Part shown: piece after piece, positions 29,301 to 33,643 of the stretch | Numbering within the stretch: the stretch's first letter is position 1 | Layout: each line of letters opens with the position of its first letter | NCBI GenBank assembly: GCA_031213475.1 | Contig: JARUPZ010000034.1 | Span: 4,239,114-4,303,113 of the forward strand | DNA length: 64,000 nt | Direction of reading: 5' to 3' | DNA from: Nereocystis luetkeana | Taxonomy: Eukaryota > Sar > Phaeophyceae > Laminariales > Laminariaceae | Made by a program: the position numbers and the translations under genes | The notes under the pieces: model-generated | The model's input: only the letters and a program-made list of their open reading frames with translations | Told to the model about the DNA's origin: nothing | Databases searched by the model: none

Positions 29301-30791
29301 TCTAACATTTCCGATGCACGAATCCGACAGACGAGTTGGATCGGAAATCCCAGTTTTTTCGACTGTCTGGTCCAGTTGGAAGTCATAATCGTTTTTTTTA
29401 ATTGAAAAGGCGCTTTTTTAACTGCAGAAGATTTTGCCTTTTTAGTCTCCAATCGGAAACCGGCTTTTTCAATCCTAGTTCCCGACTGCATAAGAAGTGG
29501 CCTTAGGACTCAACCTGCTGTTGTTCACGAAAAATCGAAAGTCTTGTTCGTTTTCGTAGTTCGTATTTTTTCGTTTTTTTCCCCTCGTTATTAGGACCGG
29601 CCCTTGAAGTACGAAAAAACTGCTGCTGCAGTTTGGCAAGTTTGACGTTGACCATCTGTGGATGGTGGATATAGCTTTTAACCCTTTTAGAACTCCAGTC
29701 CCGTTTTGGGGGCAGATTACTCAAATTCCAAGTAATGCATCCTCAATTGTCCCCAAAACGAGACTGCAGTGCTATCTAATGCGTGGGCGGACAGCAGCAG
29801 CTCTTGACCTCTGCGTATGCTCTCTATGTATCGATACCACCACATGACGCGCCCCGCACAGGCCATCACACAGAGAAAAAGTATGGTCGACTGGCGACCT
29901 GACCCATGTCAAGAAAAAGTGCTCTCAGAGATTGAGGCATAGCAACGATATACCTGGTAGTGGACTTGGTGCATGGGTTTCCTTTCGTTTCCGAGGTTTT
30001 CTTCTTTCGGGAAAGTTATGAGTGATCAGTGTCGAAGATCATGCTGCATGCACATTGTCGGATGAGAAGAGAATTAATGAAATAATACATACCTGGTACC
30101 TGGTATATTGATAGTGGCCCCTGGGTCGCTGGTTGGGGGGGCGCCTCGATCAACACAGCCCACAGCAGTCTACAGCCCACAGCAGTCTACAGCCCACAGC
30201 AGACAGTCGGCGCTACTATCAATATTAATATTCATAACTGACAGCAGTGTTTGCTACGTACACGAATAGAGTGAGGAGACTATGGCATGATCAGCGCAGC
30301 TGCCTGTGTACTACTGCTGTGTATCCACGGTGGCGCCAGGTGGCAGATAAAAATTCAAACGAAATCGTCGTCGATCACACGGGAGCAGTCAGCGTGCTTC
30401 GTCTGCAGCCAGCCTTTCACGATTAACCTTTACCTTTTGAAAAAATGACCTACTGCTGTACATATATACAACAGCTAGTAGCGGGCGCCATTCGTACCCA
30501 TGATGACGAACGTCCACATGCTGGTTGGACGAAAATAAAAGGCATGCGCTCAGCACCCCCTCCCCCGCTGATGCCCAGCACTCGTTGTTGGAGTGTCGGC
30601 GGTTCAGCACAAACGCGGCCAAACTACAGACAGCAGTACCACACACCATAGATCATCGATCGCGAAAAACAATCACAGAGAGAGGGCGGTGAGGTGAAAC
30701 ATGAAATCGCTCACTTGTGGTGCTGAGCAACCCTGGCCAGCAGATGTGGCACGCTCCCTTTGACATCACCCGCTATCAGCACCTTGACCAT
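2057..30791 (-). CDS. CWF19L1: CWF19L1/Drn1-like CwfJ protein with two internal RRM domains (19 exons)
   Basis: Predicted 855-residue protein. CWF19L1/Drn1 proteins bind the lariat-debranching and intron-lariat spliceosome machinery in the nucleus; that role is family knowledge. Exons (minus strand, 5' to 3'): 30715-30791, 26158-26330, 25147-25254, 24332-24527, 23663-23764, 22944-23106, 21932-22036, 18581-18688, 17383-17520, 15936-16145, 15088-15183, 13850-13960, 12218-12334, 10687-10802, 9252-9333, 8141-8230, 5765-5878, 3024-3191, 2057-2350. They total 2568 nt and every junction keeps phase. Order: metallophosphoesterase-like domain (1 to about 270), RGG linker (274-308), RRM-A (about 315-390), RRM-B (about 425-505), CwfJ_C_1 (about 540-655), CwfJ_C_2 (about 675-765), acidic/Gly tail ending in a basic GKRART. 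The start at 30791 matches the N-terminal length of relatives; an in-frame ATG at 30899 would add 36 residues. The two RRMs are the oddity. Intron 15 appears to use a GC donor. The exon 6/7 border is the least certain. Confidence 0.92.
2500..2780. repeat. TAC/TACTAC-rich imperfect microsatellite, gene 1 intron 18
   Basis: Degenerate CTACTA/TATTAC trinucleotide DNA inside the last intron. No exon-like segment. Confidence 0.6.
2788..2975 (+). repeat. Family A 3' fragment followed by family B fragment
   Basis: 2788-2895 is the GGTCGGTGAAAACCCGAC..CATACGACTA 3' block of family A. 2896-2975 is a distinct family B sequence (GCGTGGTCAATGGTCAAATG, then GGCAAGCAAC..GAGTAC and a C-tract), also seen near 15.4, 21.75 and 25.6 kb. 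Confidence 0.75.
3024..3191 (-). CDS. CWF19L1: Gene 1 exon 18: VPLQFGRDVAARLL core of CwfJ_C_2
   Basis: Residues 703-758. VPLQFGRDVAARLLSMPE and HWRHC match '[27 protein letters not shown]'. KEAFK precedes the donor AAG|GTCAGG. The acceptor GACAG|GGTGGA gives a 12-residue lead-in and is the phase-correct choice. Confidence 0.92.
3295..3660 (+). repeat. 365-bp polypurine (GGA/GGGGA) tract
   Basis: Almost uninterrupted G/A on the plus strand (C/T on the transcribed strand of gene 1, intron 17). It opens long artefactual Arg/Gly and Pro/Leu/Ser ORFs. Mirror-rich polypurine DNA can form triplex structures. Confidence 0.85.
4058..4162. mobile_element. M1 MITE, degenerate left end
   Basis: It has the M1 core (AGGACCAAATAT, GTTAGTAAAAATAG) and a good right inverted repeat ending in CCCCCGTAA. 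The left repeat is eroded. It lies in gene 1 intron 17. Confidence 0.75.
4285..4389. mobile_element. M1 MITE, intact
   Basis: 105 bp, bounded by TTACGGGGGGCCATAGTTAA and its complement, flanked by TA on both sides (4283-4284, 4390-4391). It has no coding capacity; a Tc1/mariner-type TA target duplication is inferred. Confidence 0.9.
4483..4910 (+). repeat. C-rich tract with embedded family A 3' fragment
   Basis: C homopolymers and CCCTCC repeats surround a family A 3' part at about 4548-4715 (ATGCGACTCG..CATACGACTACGGCCACGCATGATAATGGGTAC). Confidence 0.75.
5079..5184. mobile_element. M1 MITE
   Basis: TGTAACGGGGGACCATCG at the left and a matching GGTCTCCCGTAA at the right, followed by TA. 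The core ACAATATTTGGTCCTATTAA is conserved. Confidence 0.85.
5565..5670. mobile_element. M1 MITE
   Basis: TTTACGGGGGACCATAGTTA..GGCCCTCCGTAA, with TA on both sides. It may interrupt an older repeat, since TTTGAGTGG and TTTGAGCGG flank it. Confidence 0.85.
5765..5878 (-). CDS. CWF19L1: Gene 1 exon 17: YFYAELPG, CwfJ_C_2 start
   Basis: Residues 665-702. GQYFYAELPGD and LIHRV match 'AAYFYVELDTGEKLFHRI', the opening of CwfJ_C_2. Acceptor GGCAG|GTG, donor GCCGAG|GTACGT. Confidence 0.94.
6094..6311. mobile_element. M1 MITE (outer copy) split by a second M1
   Basis: The left half is TTACGGGGGGCGTAGTGAAT..GAATGTGG (6094-6131). The right half is GTAAAAATAG..GGCCCTGCGTAA (6238-6311). The halves rejoin to the standard M1 order when the inner copy is removed. 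Confidence 0.85.
6132..6235. mobile_element. M1 MITE nested inside another M1
   Basis: TTACGGGGGACCATAGTTAA..GGCCCCCCGTGA, flanked by TA at 6130-6131 and 6236-6237, where undivided copies have one TA. This is direct evidence of TA target-site duplication. Confidence 0.9.
6668..6800 (+). repeat. Telomere-like minisatellite (about 3 units of 40-45 bp)
   Basis: Units are of the form CTGACCCTAAGCCAACCAGA followed by a CC-rich spacer. CCCTAA-like words occur, but the array is irregular and internal to intron 16 of gene 1 (between exons 16 and 17). Confidence 0.7.
6823..6934. mobile_element. M1 MITE carrying a CCAGGTA micro-insertion
   Basis: Standard M1 except that AATAGGACC reads AATACCAGGTATGACC. 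The extra 7 bp turns a TA into TA-CCAGG-TA, the same palindrome found 21 times in the window. Confidence 0.85.
7127..7430 (+). repeat. Family A repeat, 3' half
   Basis: After a C-tract, CCCCATTGCTGTCTCTGGAA, the TTCCGCCTCACAGTCGG block and the 3' GGTCGGTGAAAGCCCGAC block, ending at a C-tract. It lies in gene 1 intron 16. Confidence 0.8.
7720..8115 (+). repeat. CAA/CAC/CAG microsatellite block
   Basis: About 400 bp of (CAACAC)n, (CCACCA)n and (CAACAG)n, including two near-identical 62-bp units (about 7800-7920). It abuts exon 16 (low-coordinate side). Long Thr/His/Asn ORFs here are artefacts. Confidence 0.9.
8141..8230 (-). CDS. CWF19L1: Gene 1 exon 16: AVPIP block
   Basis: Residues 635-664. 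AVPIPTGEASRGARILM follows HHLHIQ just as 'VIPVPISCSTTDDIKDAF' does in human CWF19L1. Acceptor TTTCAG|GCG, donor CAGGAT|GTGAGC, phase 0. Confidence 0.9.
8265..8307 (+). repeat. (GA)n microsatellite
   Basis: About 20 GA dinucleotides, 35-75 bp upstream (in gene 1 orientation) of exon 16. On the sense strand it is a CT tract and could serve as the polypyrimidine tract. Confidence 0.85.
8345..9065 (-). repeat. Two tandem family A copies, minus orientation
   Basis: 8345-8795 is a long copy reaching the GGTACCGT..GGTTGTCTAG 5' part. 8795-9065 is a second, 5'-truncated copy. Each begins at the G-tract/TATCATG 3' end. Confidence 0.85.
9252..9333 (-). CDS. CWF19L1: Gene 1 exon 15: FFFERC and HHLHIQ triad
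   Basis: Residues 607-634. EPFFFERC and AHHLHIQ match 'VVFFERN' and 'HHLQLQ'; His 629, 630 and 632 form the HIT-like triad. Acceptor ATGCAG|GTACTG. The only phase-correct 3' end is CATTCAG|GCGAGA, a GC donor. Confidence 0.9.
9380..10245 (+). repeat. GGTCGGTC-type degenerate satellite, about 0.87 kb
   Basis: A run of GGTCGGTCG / CGGTCAGTC / CGATCGGT words, strongly diverged. It fills most of gene 1 intron 14. A related patch lies at 18795-19050. Confidence 0.85.
10687..10802 (-). CDS. CWF19L1: Gene 1 exon 14: GHVLIVPVSH strand
   Basis: Residues 569-606. GGLVPGHVLIVPVSHQQRY is the HIT-like core strand of CwfJ_C_1 ('GGLSDDHVLILPIGHYQSV' in human). TEAERYKDSF is the following helix. The exon ends phase 2 (AGCAG|GTGTGT). 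Confidence 0.97.
10850..11340 (+). repeat. Five-copy minisatellite, about 95-110 bp unit with CAG/CAACAG core
   Basis: Each unit has AACCGAACAATTTAAACAA (variants), a CCAACAAAACAGAA box, a TATATA box and a variable (CAACAG)n run. It lies in gene 1 intron 13. Two nested periodicities are present, the unit and the trinucleotide. Confidence 0.85.
11635..11730. mobile_element. M2 foldback element
   Basis: A 96-bp near-palindrome: TTAACCCTTTTAGAACCGCA at the left, CCTAAAAGGGTTAA at the right and TTTGTCCCCAAAACGGG in each arm. No coding capacity. Confidence 0.88.
11780..11945 (+). repeat. (GGTAT)n / GTGGTATG microsatellite
   Basis: Pentanucleotide ATGGT/GCGGT repeats in intron 13. Confidence 0.85.
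12218..12334 (-). CDS. CWF19L1: Gene 1 exon 13: CwfJ_C_1 entry, ECWFCLASP
   Basis: Residues 530-568. ECWFCLASPQLEDHLV matches 'CWFCLASPEVEKHLV' of CWF19L1 almost exactly. The Cys-x-x-Cys pair (541, 544) is conserved. The exon ends YLAQPK, with GG supplied by exon 14. Donor CCGAAG|GTGGGC, phase 0. Confidence 0.97.
12360..12905 (+). repeat. GGTTTTGG/TTGGTGTTGG minisatellite
   Basis: About 540 bp of TTGGTGTTGGTTTCGGTTTT and variants, directly upstream (gene 1 sense) of exon 13. G/T on this strand means C/A on the transcript. Confidence 0.85.
12945..13330 (+). repeat. Family D repeat copy
   Basis: It starts GTCAGCTGTGAGTACGACCG, then CTCAACTCCGCAAGCTGCG, and ends GGTGACTCCCCTGGATGCTA. Both ends recur at about 60.99-61.13 kb (plus) and 62.65-62.79 kb (minus); one end recurs near 10.6 and 50.95 kb. 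Confidence 0.65.
13850..13960 (-). CDS. CWF19L1: Gene 1 exon 12: last strand of RRM-B and linker
   Basis: Residues 493-529. NFRVSCKWGKVNPAR is the beta-4 strand and exit of the RRM. A Gly/Ser/Glu linker leads toward the CwfJ region. Acceptor TTCCAG|AAC, donor GGCAAG|GTATTG, phase 0. Confidence 0.88.
14005..14470 (-). repeat. Two family A 3' fragments in minus orientation with G-tracts
   Basis: 14005-14228 runs from CATTATCATGCATGG to the TCCGCCTCACAACC block. After a G-rich stretch, 14325-14460 is a more diverged copy. Confidence 0.8.
14630..14830 (+). repeat. Polypurine AAAC/GGAA tract
   Basis: AAAAAACAAAC then (GGAA)n and a G-run. Low-complexity intronic DNA upstream of exon 12. Confidence 0.75.
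15088..15183 (-). CDS. CWF19L1: Gene 1 exon 11: RNP1 of RRM-B
   Basis: Residues 461-492. It carries KGYAFVEF (466-473), a textbook RNP1, then helix 2 (VAARAIESM). Acceptor AACAG|GTGCGA, donor ATCAAG|GTGAGA, phase 0. Confidence 0.95.
15235..15480 (-). repeat. G-tract, family A 3' fragment and family B fragment
   Basis: 15235-15257 is a G-tract. 15258-15370 is family A (CATGCATGGCCGTAGTCG, then GGGTTTTCACCGACCAGGC). 15371-15480 is family B (TTGTTGCTTGCC..GACCACGCACCCCTTTC). Confidence 0.75.
15936..16145 (-). CDS. CWF19L1: Gene 1 exon 10: first half of RRM-B
   Basis: Residues 391-460. A Gly/Gln/His-rich linker precedes DPENRNVFIGNLP. RNP2 = VFIGNL (427-432), then an alpha-1 helix VQDLREAF and strand CKVVDIVE. 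Acceptor CGCAG|CGACGT, donor GTTGAG|GTGAGG, phase 0. Confidence 0.92.
16190..16212 (+). repeat. G homopolymer next to exon 10
   Basis: A run of G just upstream of exon 10 in gene 1 sense, giving a poly-C stretch about 45-65 nt before the acceptor. Confidence 0.8.
16315..16515 (+). repeat. CAGATAGATCATCAA tandem repeat
   Basis: About 13 units of ACAGATAGATCATCA-like 14-15mers in intron 9. Related GATAGATCAT arrays lie at 19455-19735 and CATACAGAT at 24.85-24.96 kb. Confidence 0.85.
17047..17396 (+). repeat. ACCGC/ACCGT pentanucleotide array starting at a splice donor
   Basis: About 350 bp of CACCGTACCG/ACCGCACCGC. In gene 1 sense it is (GGTAC)/(GGTGC)n and includes the exon 9 donor itself. 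All three minus-strand frames are open across it. Confidence 0.9.
17383..17520 (-). CDS. CWF19L1: Gene 1 exon 9: second half of RRM-A
   Basis: Residues 345-390. RNP1 is SVFGFVEF (351-358). The domain ends with NQIRLTWGNHKT, like 'QTVRLSWGRNP' of RBP45/47. The donor is ACG|GTACGG, and the intron immediately becomes a GGTACGG repeat array that stays open in this frame (see findings). Confidence 0.92.
17640..18245. repeat. GGGTACCC/CAGGTACC palindromic minisatellite patches
   Basis: Repeats of GGTACCCGGGTACCCG and AGCAGGTACCTGGGTACCGG at 17660-17770, 17910-18050 and 18170-18245. Each contains KpnI-type GGTACC palindromes. They lie in intron 8, with unique DNA between. Confidence 0.8.
18581..18688 (-). 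CDS. CWF19L1: Gene 1 exon 8: first half of RRM-A
   Basis: Residues 309-344. PVNPDNTTVFVGNL opens an RRM, with RNP2 = VFVGNL (317-322). It resembles the third RRM of plant RBP45/47 and yeast Nam8 ('NTTVFVGGL'). Acceptor CTTCAG|CCG, donor AACGGG|GTGAGT, both phase 0. Confidence 0.92.
18795..19050 (+). repeat. GGTCGGTC satellite, second patch
   Basis: The same TCGGTCGGTCG/GTTCGATT words as at 9.4-10.2 kb, in intron 7. Confidence 0.8.
19455..19735 (+). repeat. GTAGATAGATCAT tandem array
   Basis: About 20 units of 13-14 bp (GTAGATAGATCAT with GTAGATATATCAC variants), intron 7. Confidence 0.9.
20250..20717 (+). repeat. 118-bp tandem repeat, four units
   Basis: Each unit has TCTC..GTCCCGAAATATAGTGA, then TATTCAATACAAAATTTCA, TTTAGGGACAAAGTGGTACG and TCTCTGGCCGGAATTGTAAG. 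The units diverge by a few percent to about 15%. Intron 7. Confidence 0.88.
21600..21905 (+). repeat. C-rich tract with family B fragment
   Basis: CCCTCCCC repeats surround family B at about 21725-21810 (GGTGCGTGGACAATA..GGCAAGCAACTAATGAGTAC). It lies immediately downstream of exon 7. Confidence 0.7.
21932..22036 (-). CDS. CWF19L1: Gene 1 exon 7: MFFWGG motif and RGG-rich linker
   Basis: Residues 274-308. SGMFFWGG recalls the short '(Q)FFF' motif after the phosphoesterase-like domain of CWF19L1. It is followed by a GGRGGEGRGGQGGRGRGGG linker of RGG type, common in RNA-binding proteins. The acceptor used is GCGCAG|GAAGAC; an alternative acceptor would extend the exon to 22063, also in phase. 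The donor is TCTGGG|GTGAGT. Confidence 0.65.
22570..22850 (+). repeat. (ACCAAC)n / CACCAGCACC microsatellite
   Basis: About 250 bp of ACCAACACC hexamers ending in a C-tract, in intron 6. Thr/Pro/Asn ORFs here are artefacts. Confidence 0.9.
22944..23106 (-). CDS. CWF19L1: Gene 1 exon 6: TRFIALGELAQG and KKWIHALNLEPI
   Basis: Residues 219-273. RFIALGELAQG and KKWIHALNLEPI match '[23 protein letters not shown]' of the family, and TTDCPY matches the loop after it. The donor chosen is AAG|GTTCTG; TAT|GTTGCG four codons earlier is also phase 0. Confidence 0.9.
23125..23580 (-). repeat. G-rich DNA with two family A 3' fragments
   Basis: G-tract 23132-23150, family A remnants at about 23215-23280 and 23282-23382, then a G-tract at 23536-23560. 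Intron 5. Confidence 0.75.
23663..23764 (-). CDS. CWF19L1: Gene 1 exon 5: KPRYHF signature and Ala/Gly loop
   Basis: Residues 185-218. It completes the KPRYHFA signature and adds FFQRPPYRNYG, equivalent to 'YYERLPYRNH'. A short AAAAAGG insertion follows that relatives lack. The donor is ACGCG|GTAAGT, phase 2. Confidence 0.94.
24332..24527 (-). CDS. CWF19L1: Gene 1 exon 4: GADVLLSSEW block
   Basis: Residues 120-184. GGADVLLSSEWGRG corresponds to 'GVDILLTSPWPKCV' of CWF19L1. The exon ends in VTVKP plus two bases of the Arg of the KPRYHF signature, which is split by the intron (CCGAG|GTGTGA). Confidence 0.94.
24855..24965 (+). repeat. (CATACAGAT)n array
   Basis: About 10 units of the 9-mer ATACAGATC in intron 3. 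A shorter copy lies at 3885-3920. Confidence 0.9.
25147..25254 (-). CDS. CWF19L1: Gene 1 exon 3: AENLFYLGRGGI block
   Basis: Residues 84-119. AENLFYLGRGGI matches the highly conserved 'ENLTYLGRKGI' of CWF19L1/Drn1. The acceptor is CCGCAG|CGG and the donor GAAG|GTGAAA, phase 1. Exon length (108) fits both phases. Confidence 0.93.
25585..25760 (-). repeat. Family B repeat, longest copy
   Basis: GTACTCATTTATTGCTTCCC, then GCCATTGACCACGCATCCC, then GACGGAGCACGGTTTCTGC and GACACCCCCGACAGTTGGGC. A G-tract sits at its 3' end. Intron 2. Confidence 0.7.
26158..26330 (-). CDS. CWF19L1: Gene 1 exon 2: phosphoesterase-like strand with degenerate GD motif
   Basis: Residues 26-83. After CAG|GTCGCG it encodes SRAGPFDMVFVVGPL, which aligns with the 'FDLLLCVGNF' strand of CWF19L1. 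The canonical GDFQ aspartate of Dbr1 is absent (Gly-Pro here), so the domain is probably a pseudoenzyme. It continues to VPVYFFDAGE and ends in CTCCT|GTAAGC, phase 1. Confidence 0.93.
26860..27590 (+). mobile_element. LINE 3' end, copy 1 (degenerate)
   Basis: It encodes the C-terminal tail of a LINE reverse transcriptase: RRRRIRFAGFV, then a frameshift, then GEPEGEKGYSGGQEQDWM, DLSLFNLPTEEKQWTLAA, to a stop at 27396. A 3' UTR shared with copy 2 (GTGTTACAATCCGTGTTT..GTCGATGG) follows. It is in intron 1 of gene 1, antisense to it. Confidence 0.85.
27655..28160 (+). repeat. Family A repeat, near full-length
   Basis: A C-tract (27591-27615), a short spacer containing TACCAGGTA, then GGTTGGGTTGGCGTCGG through to ATGAGATCGAGTACAT. 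It lies about 65 bp beyond LINE copy 1. Confidence 0.88.
28185..28345 (+). repeat. Repeat H, paired with about 59685-59850
   Basis: GCGTGCTCGGTTGGTACATC..CTCAGAGCTCCCACTT is about 80% identical to the 59.69-kb copy. Function unknown. Confidence 0.6.
28507..29502. mobile_element. 996-bp terminal-inverted-repeat element with TTA duplication
   Basis: The ends are GGCCACTTCTTATGCAGTCG in inverted orientation, and similarity continues about 54 bp with 4-5 mismatches, including AGGATTGAAAAA and CCGGTTTCCGAT. It is flanked by TTA at 28504-28506 and 29503-29505. TTA duplications and GGCC termini fit PIF/Harbinger-like elements. It is probably non-autonomous and sits in gene 1 intron 1. Confidence 0.85.
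28774..29007 (-). pseudogene. ORF fragment inside the 996-bp element
   Basis: A minus-strand frame reads VETQRLDGLEDEMEEN-like text (residues VEETQRLDGLEDEMEENA) followed by a basic KLTRCSRKKRD, suggesting a short coiled coil plus basic patch. It is not recognised and no transposase motif was found. It could be a captured or decayed ORF. Confidence 0.3.
29678..29781. mobile_element. M2 foldback element, right arm decayed
   Basis: TTAACCCTTTTAGAACTCCA..GTCCCGTTTTGGGGGC at the left. The right arm has TTGTCCCCAAAACGAGACTG and then loses the terminal repeat. Confidence 0.75.
29960..30080 (+). repeat. Repeat E (copy 1)
   Basis: ACTTGGTGCATGGGTTTCC, CTTCTTTCGGGAAAGTTATG and GAAGATCATGCTGCATG are shared with 35635-35745 (about 85% identity). 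A weaker match is at 52.70-52.78 kb. Confidence 0.75.
30140..30215 (+). repeat. CACAGCAGTCTACAGCC tandem repeat
   Basis: Three units of the 17-mer CCCACAGCAGTCTACAG in intron 1. Confidence 0.8.
30715..30791 (-). CDS. CWF19L1: Gene 1 exon 1: start and GDVKG metal-site motif
   Basis: Residues 1-25 plus two bases. The short N-terminus runs straight into a hydrophobic strand and IAGDVKG (residues 6-12), equivalent to the GDVEG first metallophosphoesterase-like motif of CWF19L1. The donor is CACAA|GTGAGC, phase 2. The next coding base supplies G and restores Lys. Confidence 0.9.
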
Positions 30792-31560
30792 GGCGCCTTT
30801 GAGTCCCCTCTCTGCAACGAGTACTGCGAGCTTGTGTATCTCGCTATCTCGCTGCTTTCTGCTTTCCAGGCAACGGAGTTCCACCGTAGATGTTTGCATT
30901 GGTCACAAGGGAGAATTACTCGCACAGTAGGACTATCAAATACCTGGTAGGATTTTGGATTTTGGTTCTCCGCAGCCACTCGTATGCTCCTGTATGACAA
31001 GCACGAAGAACCGGGAAGACATACCATCAGCCGCCCTCCTGCCCTAACAATTAGGGCATGAAGACTCACTGATGAGCGCTGACCGTCCCTTCAGTTGCAA
31101 GTTTTGATATCCAACCCCGTGGGAATTGGCAATATCCTGATTGCTTTGTTTCTTTTTTCCGTTCTATGGTACGATTTGGTCGATGACATAACGATAATCA
31201 ACGTTTACATTCAAATCAAGATACCACACGGGTGTTATATTCCAGGCCATTAGTGTAACACTGTGTATACCTGTGAGCATTATTGTCATGGGATCCATGA
31301 TTCCGTTTCCCTCTATATTATTATTATGCTTGACATCCGACACAATGTGTCGTGTTGTTCTAATAAACGACTACTTGTATTAAAAACAGAAAGTGAAGAA
31401 CTCTCCAGAACAAAAGCGCGGCAGTATCCTACGACAAATCAGAACTGATGTGACGCTCATGAAGTCTACTACAACTAACATCCCTCCATCTCGTCCACCA
31501 AAAAACGACCACCACTCCCCTCCTTAAGCACCCCCGAAAAAGCATCTACCAAAAACCCGC
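30792..31560. other. 5' flank of gene 1; no other gene seen
   Basis: The proximal 300 bp would hold the gene 1 promoter, but I cannot point to a TATA or other element. TACCTGGTA occurs at 30942. No supported ORF. Confidence 0.4.
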
Positions 31561-31747
31561 TGTCCATCAAAATGGCTGGTTTATTACTGCTATACACGCA
31601 TGTTTCAACGCGCAGAAGGTCGTGCGGTCTTGCTTGTCTACACTGCTATCGGTAGTGTGCCTAGGGGAGAGTTCCTGCCGTCTCGCTCTTCCTGCGGCTC
31701 TTCCACCTTATTTTCCAACCCTTCCCTCCACACACTACTACTACTCT

Positions 31748-32810
31748 TCCCTCTATATTGTCGAGGAGAGGGGTGTTTCTGATTAAACGCGCCACGCAAA
31801 TACTTTATATAACCCCCCCCCCCCTGTTCTCAGCACTCTCTGAGAGCCAGGAAAGTGGGAATCATTAAGACATCAATCTCTGTGAGTAAGTACACACGTC
31901 TAGGACGAATTCGAGCCGTTCTGTTTACACATTTTTTTTTTTCGCGTTTTTTTTTTTTTTGCCGCGTTTTTTTTTTTTTTGCCACGTCGCACGCCGCGTA
32001 TCTTTTTTTAGATTCCTCGCGTCTCTCGGGGACAAACCTGCTTCCTACCGTAGGATGCAGAATGTTGTTGATTTAATCGGCTTTCGCCTTGTAAGTTATA
32101 GAGGTGTCGGAGTGGGTTGTGATTCCCCGTATCTTCGATCCATTTCTCAGAATTTTCTGGATGGGTTTTGTCCCCTCCAGATTTTTATGCATCTGCATAT
32201 ATATACAGCCCTTCAAGCTGGGCTTGTATCATGGCCTTCATTATCCTGTTTCCCTCTATTGTCGAGGAGGCGTGTTTCTGATGAAACGCGAAACAACAGA
32301 CAAATCGGAAAAATGGGAACGAAGCCTAAAATGATAACCAAGCCGTATCTCCAGAACCATGTGGTGTATCAGAGAACCAAAATGATCCTGCGAAACCCCT
32401 TGGCCAGCCCTGTGAGAGGAGCTCGTCAGAACGGTCATGCTCCATCTCGTGCCTTCGGGTGGGCGCAAAAAGCGATATACGCTTACTCTATTGTGATTTC
32501 TCTAGATGCTGGCTACGGCGGCGATGCCGAGGACTTCCAGCCTGAGCGACAGCTCATTCGAAGGCTGCTGTACAGCCCCACAGGACTGTCAACTTTTTTT
32601 CTTGGAGTTGTACACACATGGTTTGCTTTCTAAAAAAAAAACGTCCGTTCTCATTTTTGGTTTCGTTCCCATTTTTCCGATTTGTCTGTTAAACGCAAAT
32701 AATTTATATAAAAACCAGCCCCCTGTTCTCAGAACTCTCTGAGAGCCAGGAAAGTGGATATCATCAAGATAAGACATCAAGCTCTGTGAGAAAAAACACA
32801 CGTCTGGTCC
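31748..32810. repeat. Duplicated unit G, second copy interrupted
   Basis: Copy 1 (about 31748-31905): CCCTCTATATTGTCGAGGAG..TGTTCTCAGCACTCTCTGAG..ACACACGTCT. Copy 2 is split: 32252-32290 and 32691-32810. The insert is described separately. No coding content is recognised, and the 224-codon plus frame across it is not convincing. Confidence 0.75.
32291..32690. mobile_element. About 400-bp inverted-repeat insert in unit G
   Basis: ACAGACAAATCGGAAAAATG at the left and its complement at the right (perfect for about 28 bp, similar to about 45). The flanks read AAACGCGAAA and AAACGCAAAT, consistent with an 8-9 bp target duplication (hAT-like size, tentative). Comparison with the uninterrupted copy at 31.75 kb supports the insertion. 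Confidence 0.65.
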
Positions 32811-33080
32811 CAGGTTCACTTCTGGACTATACGGGTACAACAACCCGCGTTGATCTAATTGGTTAATTTCTCCCGTACATACAAAACCCATATTTTCTCG
32901 TACCTCGATAATACTCTCCGCATTCTTGAAACCGATTATTTTGACCCCCGACTCTAGACCTCGATCATCGCGATTTCTTGATTGCGATTGTTGGCCCTTG
33001 GTTCTTTACCCCGACTATCGCGTTTTTTTACTGACTATTGTACGTATTCTAACCGCAAAGAGTGGTGTGAGCATAAGCTA

Positions 33081-33185
33081 TTACGGGGGGCCATAGTTAA
33101 CAGGACCTATGGTATACATAAAAACCTATATGTTTAACAGTTTTTACTAACAATATTTGGTCCTGTTAACTATGGCCCCCCGTAA
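33081..33185. mobile_element. M1 MITE with perfect inverted repeats
   Basis: Best copy: 27-bp identical ends beginning TTACGGGGGGCCATAGTTAA, 105 bp in total, TA on each side. Confidence 0.95.
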
Positions 33186-33617
33186 TACATATTTCCACCA
33201 ATCCGCCGGAGGGTAATTCATAAACAAAAAAATAGTGCTTGTTGACCACCCCACCCAATAATCGCGATTCTTGAAGATAGCTGATCATTGAAACCGATAT
33301 AATATCAGGGTCCTAGCGAGGTCTTGCATGACGATAGCAGCAATGGAGTTGTTGCGTCGCGGGGTATGGGGGCGAGTACGTAGGCGATACTATACTGCTG
33401 TCGTGTGAACAAATATCCAAGTTGCATATCAACCTTCGAGACCGTGCTATCTTCGCATGCGGTTTTTGTGAAGTGAATGCCGAGGTTATGGGTGAGGGAC
33501 GCAGGTGTAGCCGGCAGCTGGGAGGAAGTACTCCGCTTCTTCTTCTGATGTAGATCTTCTGTATTGAATCTTGGCGAGAGATCTAAAGAGGTGCTCTGTG
33601 GTAGAGAAGTGAGAGGT

Positions 33618-33643
33618 AGGGGGGGGGGGGGGGGGGGGGGGGG
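33618..33643 (+). repeat. G homopolymer
   Basis: An uninterrupted G run of about 24 bases without a recognisable family A copy beside it. Confidence 0.85.

Noticed and set aside
31959-32633. 224-codon plus-strand ORF
   Set aside because: It crosses the boundary of a repeat unit and an inserted inverted-repeat element; no recognisable protein content.
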